NCBI GenBank assembly: GCA_964471435.1 | Contig: CAYYGA010000073.1 | Coordinates: 1 to 6,689 of the forward strand | From: Facklamia sp964471435 | Lineage (GTDB): Bacteria > Bacillota > Bacilli > Lactobacillales > Aerococcaceae | DNA: 6,689 nucleotides | Reading direction: 5' to 3' | Part shown: positions 1 through 5,253 of the stretch, one piece after another | Layout: each line of letters opens with the position of its first letter | Position numbering within the stretch: the stretch's first letter is position 1 | Position numbers and translations under genes: made by a program | The notes under the pieces: generated by a model | Database searches by the model: none | What the model saw: only the letters and a program-made list of their open reading frames with translations | What the model was told of the DNA's origin: nothing

Positions 1-171
1 CATTCATTTACTTTGGATAAAGAAAAAGCAGTAGAGGTTTCTGATATAAGTCATGAGGAAGTAGAAGAAGAACAAGAACAAGTACACGAACAAGAACAAA
101 GAGAACAAGAAGACTTAGAAGTTAATCCGCCGATAAAAAAGTCGTGGTGGCAGCGACTTTTTTCAAAATAA
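1..171 (+). CDS. C-terminal end of an unidentified acidic Glu/Gln-rich protein (5' truncated)
   Basis: An open frame runs from the window edge to a TAA at 169-171, giving 56 visible residues and no start codon. About residues 19-40 are low complexity and dominated by Glu and Gln, with several QEQ-type repeats and almost no hydrophobic residues. The protein ends in a sharply different basic/aromatic tail, KKSWWQRLFSK. An acidic linker ending in a Trp/Phe/Arg amphipathic tip suggests a flexible tail with a terminal docking or membrane-touching segment, but that is inference. The frame is supported by the strong terminator just after the stop and by the biased, non-random composition. I do not recognise the family, and the functional domain lies outside the window. 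Confidence 0.7.
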   Translation, partial: HSFTLDKEKAVEVSDISHEEVEEEQEQVHEQEQREQEDLEVNPPIKKSWWQRLFSK

Positions 172-185
172 ATAAATTTAAACCC

Positions 186-238
186 AAAAAACATTCCCAT
201 TACTTTTAACATAGATTAAAATAGTGGGAATGTTTTTT
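186..238 (+). terminator. Strong rho-independent terminator after the first gene
   Basis: The arms AAAAAACATTCCCA (186-199) and TGGGAATGTTTTTT (225-238) pair perfectly over 14 bp. Three more pairs (one G-U) and an inner TTTTAA/TTAAAA helix (204-209 with 216-221) extend the hairpin. The U-tract at 233-238 is part of the stem. The A-tract on the left arm means it could also act on minus-strand transcripts. Confidence 0.85.
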
Positions 239-264
239 AAAAGTAACACGAGCATCTTTATAAT
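236..264 (+). promoter_or_regulatory. Candidate promoter of the lactonase-like gene
   Basis: A perfect -10 hexamer TATAAT sits at 259-264. The best -35 at 17-bp spacing is TTTAAA (236-241), a 4/6 match that overlaps the end of the preceding terminator. The predicted start, near 271, would give a leader of about 49 nt. The weak -35 leaves the call uncertain. Confidence 0.45.
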
Positions 265-298
265 AATTAATAGCGTTCAAGTTTGAATGAATTATTAT
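260..298. repeat. Nested inverted repeats downstream of the -10, possible operator
   Basis: A perfect 9-bp outer repeat, ATAATAATT (260-268) and AATTATTAT (290-298), encloses a second palindrome, TTCAA-GT-TTGAA (276-287). The outer left arm overlaps the predicted -10, and the inner palindrome covers the predicted transcript start. That is a typical place for a repressor site. It could instead fold as a leader hairpin. No regulator gene lies next to it. Confidence 0.5.
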
Positions 299-304
299 CT
301 TTAA

Positions 305-310
305 AAGGAG
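305..310 (+). promoter_or_regulatory. Ribosome binding site deciding the lactonase-like start
   Basis: AAGGAG lies 9 nt before an ATG at 320 and 6 nt before an in-frame TTG at 317. ATG is the stronger codon and its spacing is acceptable, so I chose 320. The two choices differ by one residue. Confidence 0.75.
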
Positions 311-319
311 TTAATATTG

Positions 320-1225
320 ATGTTAGATTATTTTAAATTTCATAATATGACTTTTACCTGGTTAGAAGCTATTGACTTACTTGTCGATGGGGGAAGAATT
401 TTTGGGCCCGTACCCAAGGTTTTATGGTCACGTTATTTTCCTTCAAATGAATTAAATCAAATTCAAAATGCATGTGATCCTATACTGATTCAATATCGAA
501 ATAAAAATTATTTGATTGATGGCTCTTTAAATCTTGATAAGATGAACCCAAAACAAATACGTAATGAAGGAGTAGCAGTTAAAGAAAATAATCTTTTTAA
601 AAGCTTAGCCAAAGCAGGTTTAACAGCAGAAGATATCGATGCAGTATTAATTACACATATGCATAATGACCACAGTGGTGGATTTGTCACAATTAATAAT
701 GGACAATATAAAGCAACATTTCCCAATGCCACTTACTATATGTCATCAGCAGAGTGGGAAGAAATACAGTCGCCTAATTCAAGAACAGTACATACTTATT
801 TAAAAGAAAATTGGTATCCTATTAGAGATCAAATAAAATTATTTGAATCAGAAATTGAAATAGTACCAGGTATAAAAATGATTCATACCGGTGGGCATAC
901 TAAAGGTTTAAGTATGATCGAATTTACTCAAGGCGACGAAAAAGTTATCCACATGTCTGATAATTTTTTAACGCATGTGCATACTAATCCGAACTGGGTC
1001 GGAGCTGTGGATGACTATCCAATAGAGACTATTAGAGTTAAGCAAAAGTATCAAACTGTAAGTTATGCACAGGGAACAAAATTTATATTTTATCATGATC
1101 CGTATTATCGTTTAGTTCAATATGATATAACAGGAAAAGAAATTGAATTTTCTCTAGCTCGTAAAAAAATACCTCTCTTGCCTTATACTGATAAACAAGA
1201 TAAAAAACTTAAAATGAAGTCTTAA
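320..1225 (+). CDS. Metallo-beta-lactamase-fold hydrolase, YtnP/quorum-quenching lactonase-like
   Basis: The 301-residue protein has the complete two-metal signature of the fold: HMHNDH at 113-118 (His113, His115, Asp117, His118), His193 in TGGH, Asp214 in HMSD and His259 in FYHD. From memory, its N-terminal block (TFTWL, then FGPVPKVLWS), the DPILIQ segment near 53-58 and the NPNWVGAVDDYP stretch closely follow Bacillus subtilis YtnP, a lactonase-like enzyme that can open N-acyl homoserine lactones. No signal peptide is seen, so it is probably cytoplasmic. The strand after DPILIQ reads LIDGS rather than the usual DAG/DTG. The C-terminus has roughly 20 extra Lys-rich residues beyond the expected YtnP length. 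The gene looks monocistronic, between a terminator and convergent purA. The fold and family are secure; the physiological substrate is unknown, and another lactone or ester is possible. Confidence 0.9.
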   Translation: MLDYFKFHNMTFTWLEAIDLLVDGGRIFGPVPKVLWSRYFPSNELNQIQNACDPILIQYRNKNYLIDGSLNLDKMNPKQIRNEGVAVKENNLFKSLAKAGLTAEDIDAVLITHMHNDHSGGFVTINNGQYKATFPNATYYMSSAEWEEIQSPNSRTVHTYLKENWYPIRDQIKLFESEIEIVPGIKMIHTGGHTKGLSMIEFTQGDEKVIHMSDNFLTHVHTNPNWVGAVDDYPIETIRVKQKYQTVSYAQGTKFIFYHDPYYRLVQYDITGKEIEFSLARKKIPLLPYTDKQDKKLKMKS

Positions 1226-1303
1226 AAAAAGCCCTGCATTTCAACTTAGCTTTCTTTTAAAAAGAAAGTAATTACCGAATAAGGTAATGTTGAATTACAG
1301 GGT
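1224..1303 (-). terminator. Branched (three-way-junction) terminator shared by convergent genes
   Basis: The outer stem pairs CCCTG (1232-1236) with CAGGG (1298-1302) and TTCAAC (1240-1245) with GTTGAA (1289-1294), across a 3x3 internal loop. Inside are two separate hairpins: CTTTCTTT/AAAGAAAG (1250-1257 with 1261-1268) and ATTACC/GGTAAT (1271-1276 with 1283-1288). Read on the minus strand, the structure is followed by seven U residues (1224-1230), a good terminator for purA. On the plus strand the following tract is weaker (TTTATTATTT), so it may also end the lactonase-like transcript. Confidence 0.75.
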
Positions 1304-1315
1304 TTATTATTTAAT

Positions 1316-2608
1316 TTAGTTTCCCCAAACGGTATCTAATATCATTGTTTGAGTACGGTCTGGACCAACTGAAAGAGTAGCAATTTTAACTCCTACTAAT
1401 TCAGAAATACGACGAACATAATTTTGAGCATTTAAAGGTAAATCCTCTAACCGTTTAGCAGTGGTGATATCCTCTTCCCAACCTGGTAACTCTTCATATA
1501 TTGGCTGGCAGTCTTTCAAAACTTTCAAGCTGGCTGGATAGTATTCAATCACTTCTCCTGAAGAAGTTTTATAAGCCGTACAAATCTTAACAGTCTCTAA
1601 CCCAGATAACACATCAATTGAGTTTAATGATAAGTTGGTAATCCCTGAGACACGTTTTGAGTGACGCATAACGACAGAATCAAACCACCCGATACGACGC
1701 GGGCGCCCAGTAGTAGTTCCAAATTCTTTACCTACTACACGAATTTGATTCCCTACTTCATCAAATAATTCCGTAGGAAAAGGACCATCACCCACTCGAG
1801 AAGTATAAGCTTTACATACACCTACAACGGTATTTACTTTAGTAGGTCCTATACCGGAACCGATGGTTACTCCACCTGCAACAGGGTTGGAAGAAGTAAC
1901 AAATGGATAAGTTCCTTGATCGATATCAAGCATTACCCCTTGGGCTCCTTCAAAGAGAACACGTTTACCTTGATCGAGAGCATCATTTAGAATGACAGAG
2001 GTATCTGTAACAAATTCTTTTATCTGTTGTCCATAATCGTAGTAAGTTTCAAAAATATCTTCAAAATTTAAAGTTGGTGCATCGTACATTTTTTCAAAAA
2101 GACGATTTTTTTCTTCAAGATTAATAGTCAATCTTTCTTTAAAAATTTCTTTATCTAAGAGGTCAGCTATTCGAATGCCAATTCTAGCAGCTTTATCCAT
2201 ATAAGCCGGACCAATACCTTTGATAGTGGTTCCGATTTTTTGATCACCTTTAGATTCTTCTTGAAGGCGATCCAATTCAATATGATAAGGAAGAATAACA
2301 TGAGCTCTAGAAGAAATACTTAAATTAGTTGCATTAATACCTTCATCTTTTAAATATTTTATTTCTTTGACTAAAGCAGCCGGATTAATCACAACTCCGT
2401 TGCCGATAACATTCAATTTATCAGGATTAAAAATTCCAGATGGAATCAAATGCAGTTTAAAAGTTTTACCATCAAATTTGATAGTATGACCAGCGTTGTC
2501 TCCGCCTTGATATCTAGCAATTACTTCTGCATTTTCACTTAAAAAGTCAGTGATTTTACCCTTACCTTCGTCTCCCCATTGGGTTCCTACTACCACTACT
2601 GAACTCAT
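1316..2608 (-). CDS. purA: Adenylosuccinate synthetase
   Basis: This 430-residue cytoplasmic enzyme, of normal family length, joins IMP and aspartate using GTP to make adenylosuccinate, the first committed step from IMP to AMP. The first signature, QWGDEGKGK, is at 10-18 and contains the catalytic Asp13. His41 follows in NAGHT. The second signature, GIGPAYMDKAAR, is at 131-142 with Lys139, and GTTTGRPRR (298-306) forms the IMP/aspartate-binding region. GPDR near the C-terminus (415-418) belongs to the guanine-binding end. The ATG is preceded by GAGG 8 nt upstream. The gene lies 47 bp after the cation transporter on the same strand and probably has its own promoter at that boundary. It is convergent with the lactonase-like gene and ends at the branched terminator. 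Nothing appears broken or unusual. Confidence 0.98.
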   Translation of the reverse strand: MSSVVVVGTQWGDEGKGKITDFLSENAEVIARYQGGDNAGHTIKFDGKTFKLHLIPSGIFNPDKLNVIGNGVVINPAALVKEIKYLKDEGINATNLSISSRAHVILPYHIELDRLQEESKGDQKIGTTIKGIGPAYMDKAARIGIRIADLLDKEIFKERLTINLEEKNRLFEKMYDAPTLNFEDIFETYYDYGQQIKEFVTDTSVILNDALDQGKRVLFEGAQGVMLDIDQGTYPFVTSSNPVAGGVTIGSGIGPTKVNTVVGVCKAYTSRVGDGPFPTELFDEVGNQIRVVGKEFGTTTGRPRRIGWFDSVVMRHSKRVSGITNLSLNSIDVLSGLETVKICTAYKTSSGEVIEYYPASLKVLKDCQPIYEELPGWEEDITTAKRLEDLPLNAQNYVRRISELVGVKIATLSVGPDRTQTMILDTVWGN

Positions 2609-2646
2609 TCTTTTTTCCTCTTTCTAATTTTACTTAACCAATTCTC

Positions 2647-2675
2647 ATTATGACATTATTTGATAAAGGGTTCAA
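2647..2675 (-). promoter_or_regulatory. purA: Candidate purA promoter
   Basis: On the minus strand TTGAAC (2670-2675, 4/6) and CATAAT (2647-2652, 5/6) are exactly 17 bp apart. Transcription would start near 2640, giving a leader of about 32 nt. The -35 lies within the last codons of the cation transporter gene. I see no PurR box or purine riboswitch in this short stretch. Confidence 0.45.
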
Positions 2676-3555
2676 CATGAATATCGACATCACGAACATG
2701 ATGTTGATGAGCTAAAATTAGTTCTAATTCTTCAGTTACATTGTGAGACTCTAAAACTGACATATGGGGATCAAGAACAATAGTTACATCTAAGTAGATT
2801 TGATTAGTTCCGGTCCGTCCTCTTATATTATTCACTGCAATCACTTTTGGATGCTGTTCAATAGTATGCTGGTATTGTGTCAACAAATCTTGGTCGATTC
2901 CATCCGAAAGAGTAAAAGTAGATTCCCTGAAAATTCCATAAGCAGAATATATTACAGCGATACCGACTAAAATGGAAAGAGCAGTATCAATTACTGGCCA
3001 ACCTGATTTGACAGCAATGGCACCAAATAAAGTACTAATCGATATAAGTATATCATTTTTCATGTCTTTAGAGGTAGCCTTTAATCCAATGGAGTGAGTT
3101 TTTCGTGCTAAAAATTGAATGTACTGATGAGTGATTAATAATACAAATATAGAAAAAAATGTAGTAATAAAAACAAGGGCGGAGGTTTGACTGTAATCTC
3201 GTGAGATTAACTGTTGTAAGCCAGTTAAAATGACTTGTAAACCGATTATAAACATTATGAGGGAAACAAGAAAGCTGGATAGAGCCTCATATTTTTCATG
3301 GCCAAACGAATGATTTTCATCAGCCGGTCGGTTTGCCAGTTTAAGGCCTAGCCAAACAGCAAGAGAAGCGATTATATCAGAAAGATTATTAAATCCATCT
3401 GCTTCTAAGGAACTGGCAGCATATAAGTCAGCCACGCTTAGTTTAATTAAGGCCAACATAAGATATACAATTATCCCTAATAATGCTCCTTTTTGGGCAC
3501 TTTTAGAGTTATAATCGGAATTGATGTAAGTATTAGAATTTAATTTATCCGTCAT
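2656..3555 (-). CDS. Cation diffusion facilitator, probable manganese efflux (MntE/MneP-like)
   Basis: The 299-residue membrane transporter has about six hydrophobic helices (roughly residues 24-45, 49-74, 91-114, 124-149, 167-184, 188-208) and a cytoplasmic C-terminal domain (about 215-299, with NNIRGRTGTNQIYLDVTI and VRDVDIHVEP) typical of CDF proteins that export divalent metals by proton exchange. The TM2 site aligns as Asn56-x3-Asp60 (DGFNNLSD) and the TM5 site as Asp164-x3-Asp168 (DMKND). This Asn-Asp/Asp-Asp set matches what is reported for manganese exporters such as pneumococcal MntE, whereas zinc CDFs carry His in these motifs. I chose ATG 3555 because AAAGGA lies 8 nt upstream. The longer TTG start at 3588 falls inside a terminator hairpin and is unlikely. 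The gene lies just after the peptidase terminator, with no clear promoter of its own. Metal specificity is inferred. Confidence 0.88.
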   Translation of the reverse strand: MTDKLNSNTYINSDYNSKSAQKGALLGIIVYLMLALIKLSVADLYAASSLEADGFNNLSDIIASLAVWLGLKLANRPADENHSFGHEKYEALSSFLVSLIMFIIGLQVILTGLQQLISRDYSQTSALVFITTFFSIFVLLITHQYIQFLARKTHSIGLKATSKDMKNDILISISTLFGAIAVKSGWPVIDTALSILVGIAVIYSAYGIFRESTFTLSDGIDQDLLTQYQHTIEQHPKVIAVNNIRGRTGTNQIYLDVTIVLDPHMSVLESHNVTEELELILAHQHHVRDVDIHVEPFIK

Positions 3556-3563
3556 GCAGACTT

Positions 3564-3569
3564 TCCTTT
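3564..3569 (-). promoter_or_regulatory. Ribosome binding site deciding the cation transporter start
   Basis: AAAGGA on the minus strand is 8 nt before the ATG at 3555. The alternative TTG at 3588 sits in the loop of the upstream terminator and has no comparable site, so the shorter reading is preferred. Confidence 0.75.
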
Positions 3570-3575
3570 CAAACG

Positions 3576-3599
3576 AAAAAAGCACCAAAGTCGGTGCTT
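3576..3599 (-). terminator. Terminator after the C39-like peptidase gene
   Basis: AAGCACC (3580-3586) pairs with GGTGCTT (3593-3599) around a 6-nt loop. On the minus strand the stem runs straight into a six-U tract (3581-3576). It lies between the peptidase stop (3627) and the cation transporter start (3555), so it either ends the peptidase transcript or lets part of it through to the transporter. Confidence 0.8.
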
Positions 3600-3626
3600 A
3601 AAAAAATTAATATCAACATAAAGGTA

Positions 3627-4616
3627 TTATTGGGTGTACGACCAATAATTAACCCCTTCAGCTAAAAATACCTGCTCATCAATCGGCTGTACACTAAACA
3701 TCTTTTCTGGATCATCATTGGGATCATTTACCCAGACATATCCATCTTCATAGCCTCGGATGACTAAGATATGTCCTACTTCAGTAAAATAACCTGGTTC
3801 TACAGAAGCAATAACGATCTCTCCTTCAGCTACAGCATTCATAGCAGTCGCAAAGTTCGCCCCGTGATTTAAAAAAGTCAATCCATGATCTAAAGCATAG
3901 TCATAAAATATTTGCCATGAAGTTCCTTGATTATGAACGTAATAATCTTGCCCGGCCCAGTCTAAGACATCTTGAGGAGTGATTTCTTTTCCACTGAGAA
4001 AAGCATCAACCATTGCAAGAGAGACGATAGCGCACCCATTTTCAGCCAGCGTCCTGGTTCCATTTGAGCCATAATGCATTTTTCCCCATTTTGGATCTTT
4101 TTGTAAGATTAAAGGAACATTAAGTTGTTGAGTGTTAGGCTCAATAGTTTCTAAAGAGTATTGAGCTGGTAAATGAGGTAAAAACAAAGCTCCCATAGTT
4201 TCTATATCCAAGTTTTGATTTTCAATTGCTTCTATTATATCAGGTTGAGCAGCCAATAAATCTTCTGCGTATTGTTCCTTGATTATATTTTGAACTGGAA
4301 TTTCTATACCTTCAAATAATTCATTATTTGTCTGATTTAAAGCCATTTCAAAAGAATCTATCGATTCAATATCAAGTGTTTCAGTATTTAATTTTTCTTC
4401 GAGAGATGGAATTGCTTCAATTGGAGCGGGAGTAACTGCAGGTTTGGTAATATTGACATTGTTACTGCCAATGTCATGACGATACTCCGCTATGATTGCA
4501 TTATTATCGGCAGTTAACTTGCCAAGATAAATGATAAGAGAAATGCCCCCAATAATTATCACAAGGGATAAGATGGTTGCTATGCGATGAATAAGAGCTT
4601 TTTGGGTATTTAGCAT
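3627..4616 (-). CDS. Membrane-anchored C39-like (papain-fold) cysteine peptidase
   Basis: The 329-residue protein has a short basic N-terminus and one hydrophobic helix at about 12-31. A low-complexity, acidic linker with a Pro-rich patch (about 59-70) follows to residue 160, and the C-terminal catalytic domain spans about 165-329. The domain opens with LNVPLILQKDPKW, then the Cys motif ENGCAIVSLAMV (Cys195), GHILVIRGY (His282) and WVNDPN (Asp298). This Cys/His/Asp order fits the Peptidase_C39_2 family. There is no ABC transporter fused or adjacent, so it is not a bacteriocin-processing exporter. The catalytic domain is expected outside the membrane, acting on cell-surface or peptide substrates; the target is unknown. 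A perfect AAGGAGG (4622-4628) is 5 nt before the ATG. It is transcribed away from glnRA through a shared intergenic region and ends in its own terminator. Confidence 0.85.
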   Translation of the reverse strand: MLNTQKALIHRIATILSLVIIIGGISLIIYLGKLTADNNAIIAEYRHDIGSNNVNITKPAVTPAPIEAIPSLEEKLNTETLDIESIDSFEMALNQTNNELFEGIEIPVQNIIKEQYAEDLLAAQPDIIEAIENQNLDIETMGALFLPHLPAQYSLETIEPNTQQLNVPLILQKDPKWGKMHYGSNGTRTLAENGCAIVSLAMVDAFLSGKEITPQDVLDWAGQDYYVHNQGTSWQIFYDYALDHGLTFLNHGANFATAMNAVAEGEIVIASVEPGYFTEVGHILVIRGYEDGYVWVNDPNDDPEKMFSVQPIDEQVFLAEGVNYWSYTQ

Positions 4617-4630
4617 AGTAGCCTCCTTAG

Positions 4631-4658
4631 GTTCAGATAAATTTCTATCACTCTGAAC
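4631..4658 (-). repeat. Inverted repeat in the peptidase leader, next to the ribosome binding site
   Basis: GTTCAGA (4631-4637) and TCTGAAC (4652-4658) form a perfect 7-bp stem with a 14-nt loop. In the minus-strand transcript the hairpin ends 2 nt before AAGGAGG, close to the predicted 5' end. It may stabilise the mRNA, tune translation, or be a DNA operator. Confidence 0.5.
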
Positions 4659-4671
4659 AATAATTTTCTAC

Positions 4672-4677
4672 ATTATA
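4672..4677 (-). promoter_or_regulatory. Probable -10 element of the peptidase promoter
   Basis: A perfect TATAAT on the minus strand would start transcription near 4665, about 49 nt before the ATG. At 16-18 bp spacing the -35 region (around 4694-4701) has no reasonable TTGACA match and is instead occupied by the left arm of a long inverted repeat. That suggests help or control by a DNA-binding protein. Confidence 0.45.
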
Positions 4678-4688
4678 ATAGCATATCT

Positions 4689-4742
4689 TAACATAATTGC
4701 ACGCAAAAAAGCACATAATCGGCTGTGGATACAATTATGTTA
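4689..4742. repeat. 11-bp perfect inverted repeat with a third related copy between the arms
   Basis: TAACATAATTG (4689-4699) and CAATTATGTTA (4732-4742) are exact inverted repeats 32 bp apart. A further copy of the core, ACATAATCG (4713-4721), lies between them in the same direction as the left arm. Core centres are 22 and 19 bp apart, near two helical turns. Both arms contain a GlnR-type half site (TNACAT). They lie just upstream of the peptidase -10. Confidence 0.6.
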
Positions 4743-4754
4743 GATTAATTTAAA
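4738..4754 (+). promoter_or_regulatory. Near-match GlnR box
   Basis: TGTTA-N7-TTAAA matches the GlnR/TnrA consensus TGTNA-N7-TNACA at 7 of 8 fixed positions. It overlaps the right arm of the inverted repeat and lies 38 bp upstream of the perfect box. Confidence 0.4.
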
Positions 4755-4775
4755 CCAGCTGTAATTATTGTAACT

Positions 4776-4792
4776 TGTAATATATTTTAACA
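4776..4792 (+). promoter_or_regulatory. GlnR operator (perfect consensus box)
   Basis: TGTAATATATTTTAACA fits TGTNA-N7-TNACA at every fixed position and is followed by the often conserved T. It stands 72 bp before the glnR ATG, where GlnR autoregulatory sites of glnRA operons are expected. It covers the -35 area of the extended -10 promoter at 4800-4808 and lies 18 bp upstream of the -35 of the second promoter. A poorer box, TGTGA-N7-TTTGA (4798-4814), lies exactly 22 bp downstream. Confidence 0.8.
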
Positions 4793-4799
4793 TATTATG

Positions 4800-4808
4800 T
4801 GATAAAAT
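4800..4808 (+). promoter_or_regulatory. Candidate upstream glnR promoter (extended -10)
   Basis: TGA-TAAAAT forms an extended -10 element (TGn plus a 5/6 hexamer) with no good -35, because the GlnR box occupies that region. Transcription would start near 4815. GlnR binding at 4776-4792 would then block RNA polymerase directly. Confidence 0.35.
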
Positions 4809-4810
4809 GT

Positions 4811-4839
4811 TTGACGAATAATAAGAGTTTTTTTAAAAT
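4811..4839 (+). promoter_or_regulatory. Probable main glnRA promoter
   Basis: TTGACG (4811-4816, 5/6) and TAAAAT (4834-4839, 5/6) are separated by exactly 17 bp. This places the start near 4846, only about 18 nt before the glnR ATG and just upstream of AAGGAG (4851-4856). It is the best-scoring promoter by eye in this region. Confidence 0.65.
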
Positions 4840-4863
4840 AAAAAGAATTTAAGGAGTGAAGGT

Positions 4864-5226
4864 ATGTCAGCAAAAGAATTCCGTAAATCCTTGGCTGTTT
4901 TTCCGATTGGTAGTGTGATGGAGCTTACAGGTCTAACAGCTAGGCAAATTAGATATTATGAAGAGTATGACTTGATTAATCCTAAGCGGAGTGAGTCAAA
5001 CCGTCGACTATATTCTTTAAATGATGTAGACAAAATTTTAGATATCAGTGACTTAATGGAAGAAGGTATGACATTAAAAGGTGTACAAAAACATTTTAAA
5101 AATAAAAGTATACCTGCTAATAATGGAAAACAAACTTTAACGGATAATGATGTAAGACGTATATTAAGAGATGAAATGGAAGCTCAAAATCGTTTTGTTA
5201 ATGATTTCGATCCCCACTTCCAGTGA
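4864..5226 (+). CDS. glnR: MerR-family nitrogen regulator GlnR
   Basis: The 120-residue repressor has an N-terminal MerR-type winged helix-turn-helix. FPIGSVMELTGLTARQIRYY (13-32) covers the helix-turn-helix and NRRLYS (46-51) the wing, followed by the dimerisation helix region. The FPIG and SARQIRYYEE-like blocks are characteristic of GlnR. In this family the protein represses glnRA under glutamine excess, when feedback-inhibited glutamine synthetase acts through the GlnR C-terminal tail to stabilise DNA binding. The tail here is short (NRFVNDFDPHFQ at 109-120). The whole protein is about 15 residues shorter than B. subtilis GlnR, mostly in the linker and tail. AAGGAG sits 7 nt before the ATG. 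glnA follows after 27 bp with no terminator, forming an operon. A perfect GlnR box upstream supports autoregulation. Confidence 0.95.
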   Translation: MSAKEFRKSLAVFPIGSVMELTGLTARQIRYYEEYDLINPKRSESNRRLYSLNDVDKILDISDLMEEGMTLKGVQKHFKNKSIPANNGKQTLTDNDVRRILRDEMEAQNRFVNDFDPHFQ

Positions 5227-5253
5227 TGTTGTTTAAATTTAGGAGGAATTTTT

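Noticed and set aside
508..732. A 74-codon open frame on the minus strand inside the lactonase-like gene
   Set aside because: It lies wholly within a well-supported gene on the other strand, has no convincing ribosome binding site and matches no family I know.
1226..1315. A tRNA or riboswitch explanation for the branched fold
   Set aside because: It lacks tRNA arm lengths and conserved bases, and it lies downstream of both genes with a U-tract, which fits termination better.
3556..3588. An 11-residue N-terminal extension of the cation transporter from a TTG
   Set aside because: The TTG lies in the loop of a terminator hairpin, while an ATG at 3555 has a well-placed AAAGGA site.
3627..4616. 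Bacteriocin-processing exporter reading of the C39-like domain
   Set aside because: There is only one N-terminal helix and no ABC transporter domain, double-glycine leader peptide or immunity gene in the window.
4760..4781. Three TGTAA units resembling WalR-type direct repeats
   Set aside because: WalR sites need two hexamers 5 bp apart. The spacings here do not fit, and the third unit is better explained as part of the GlnR box.
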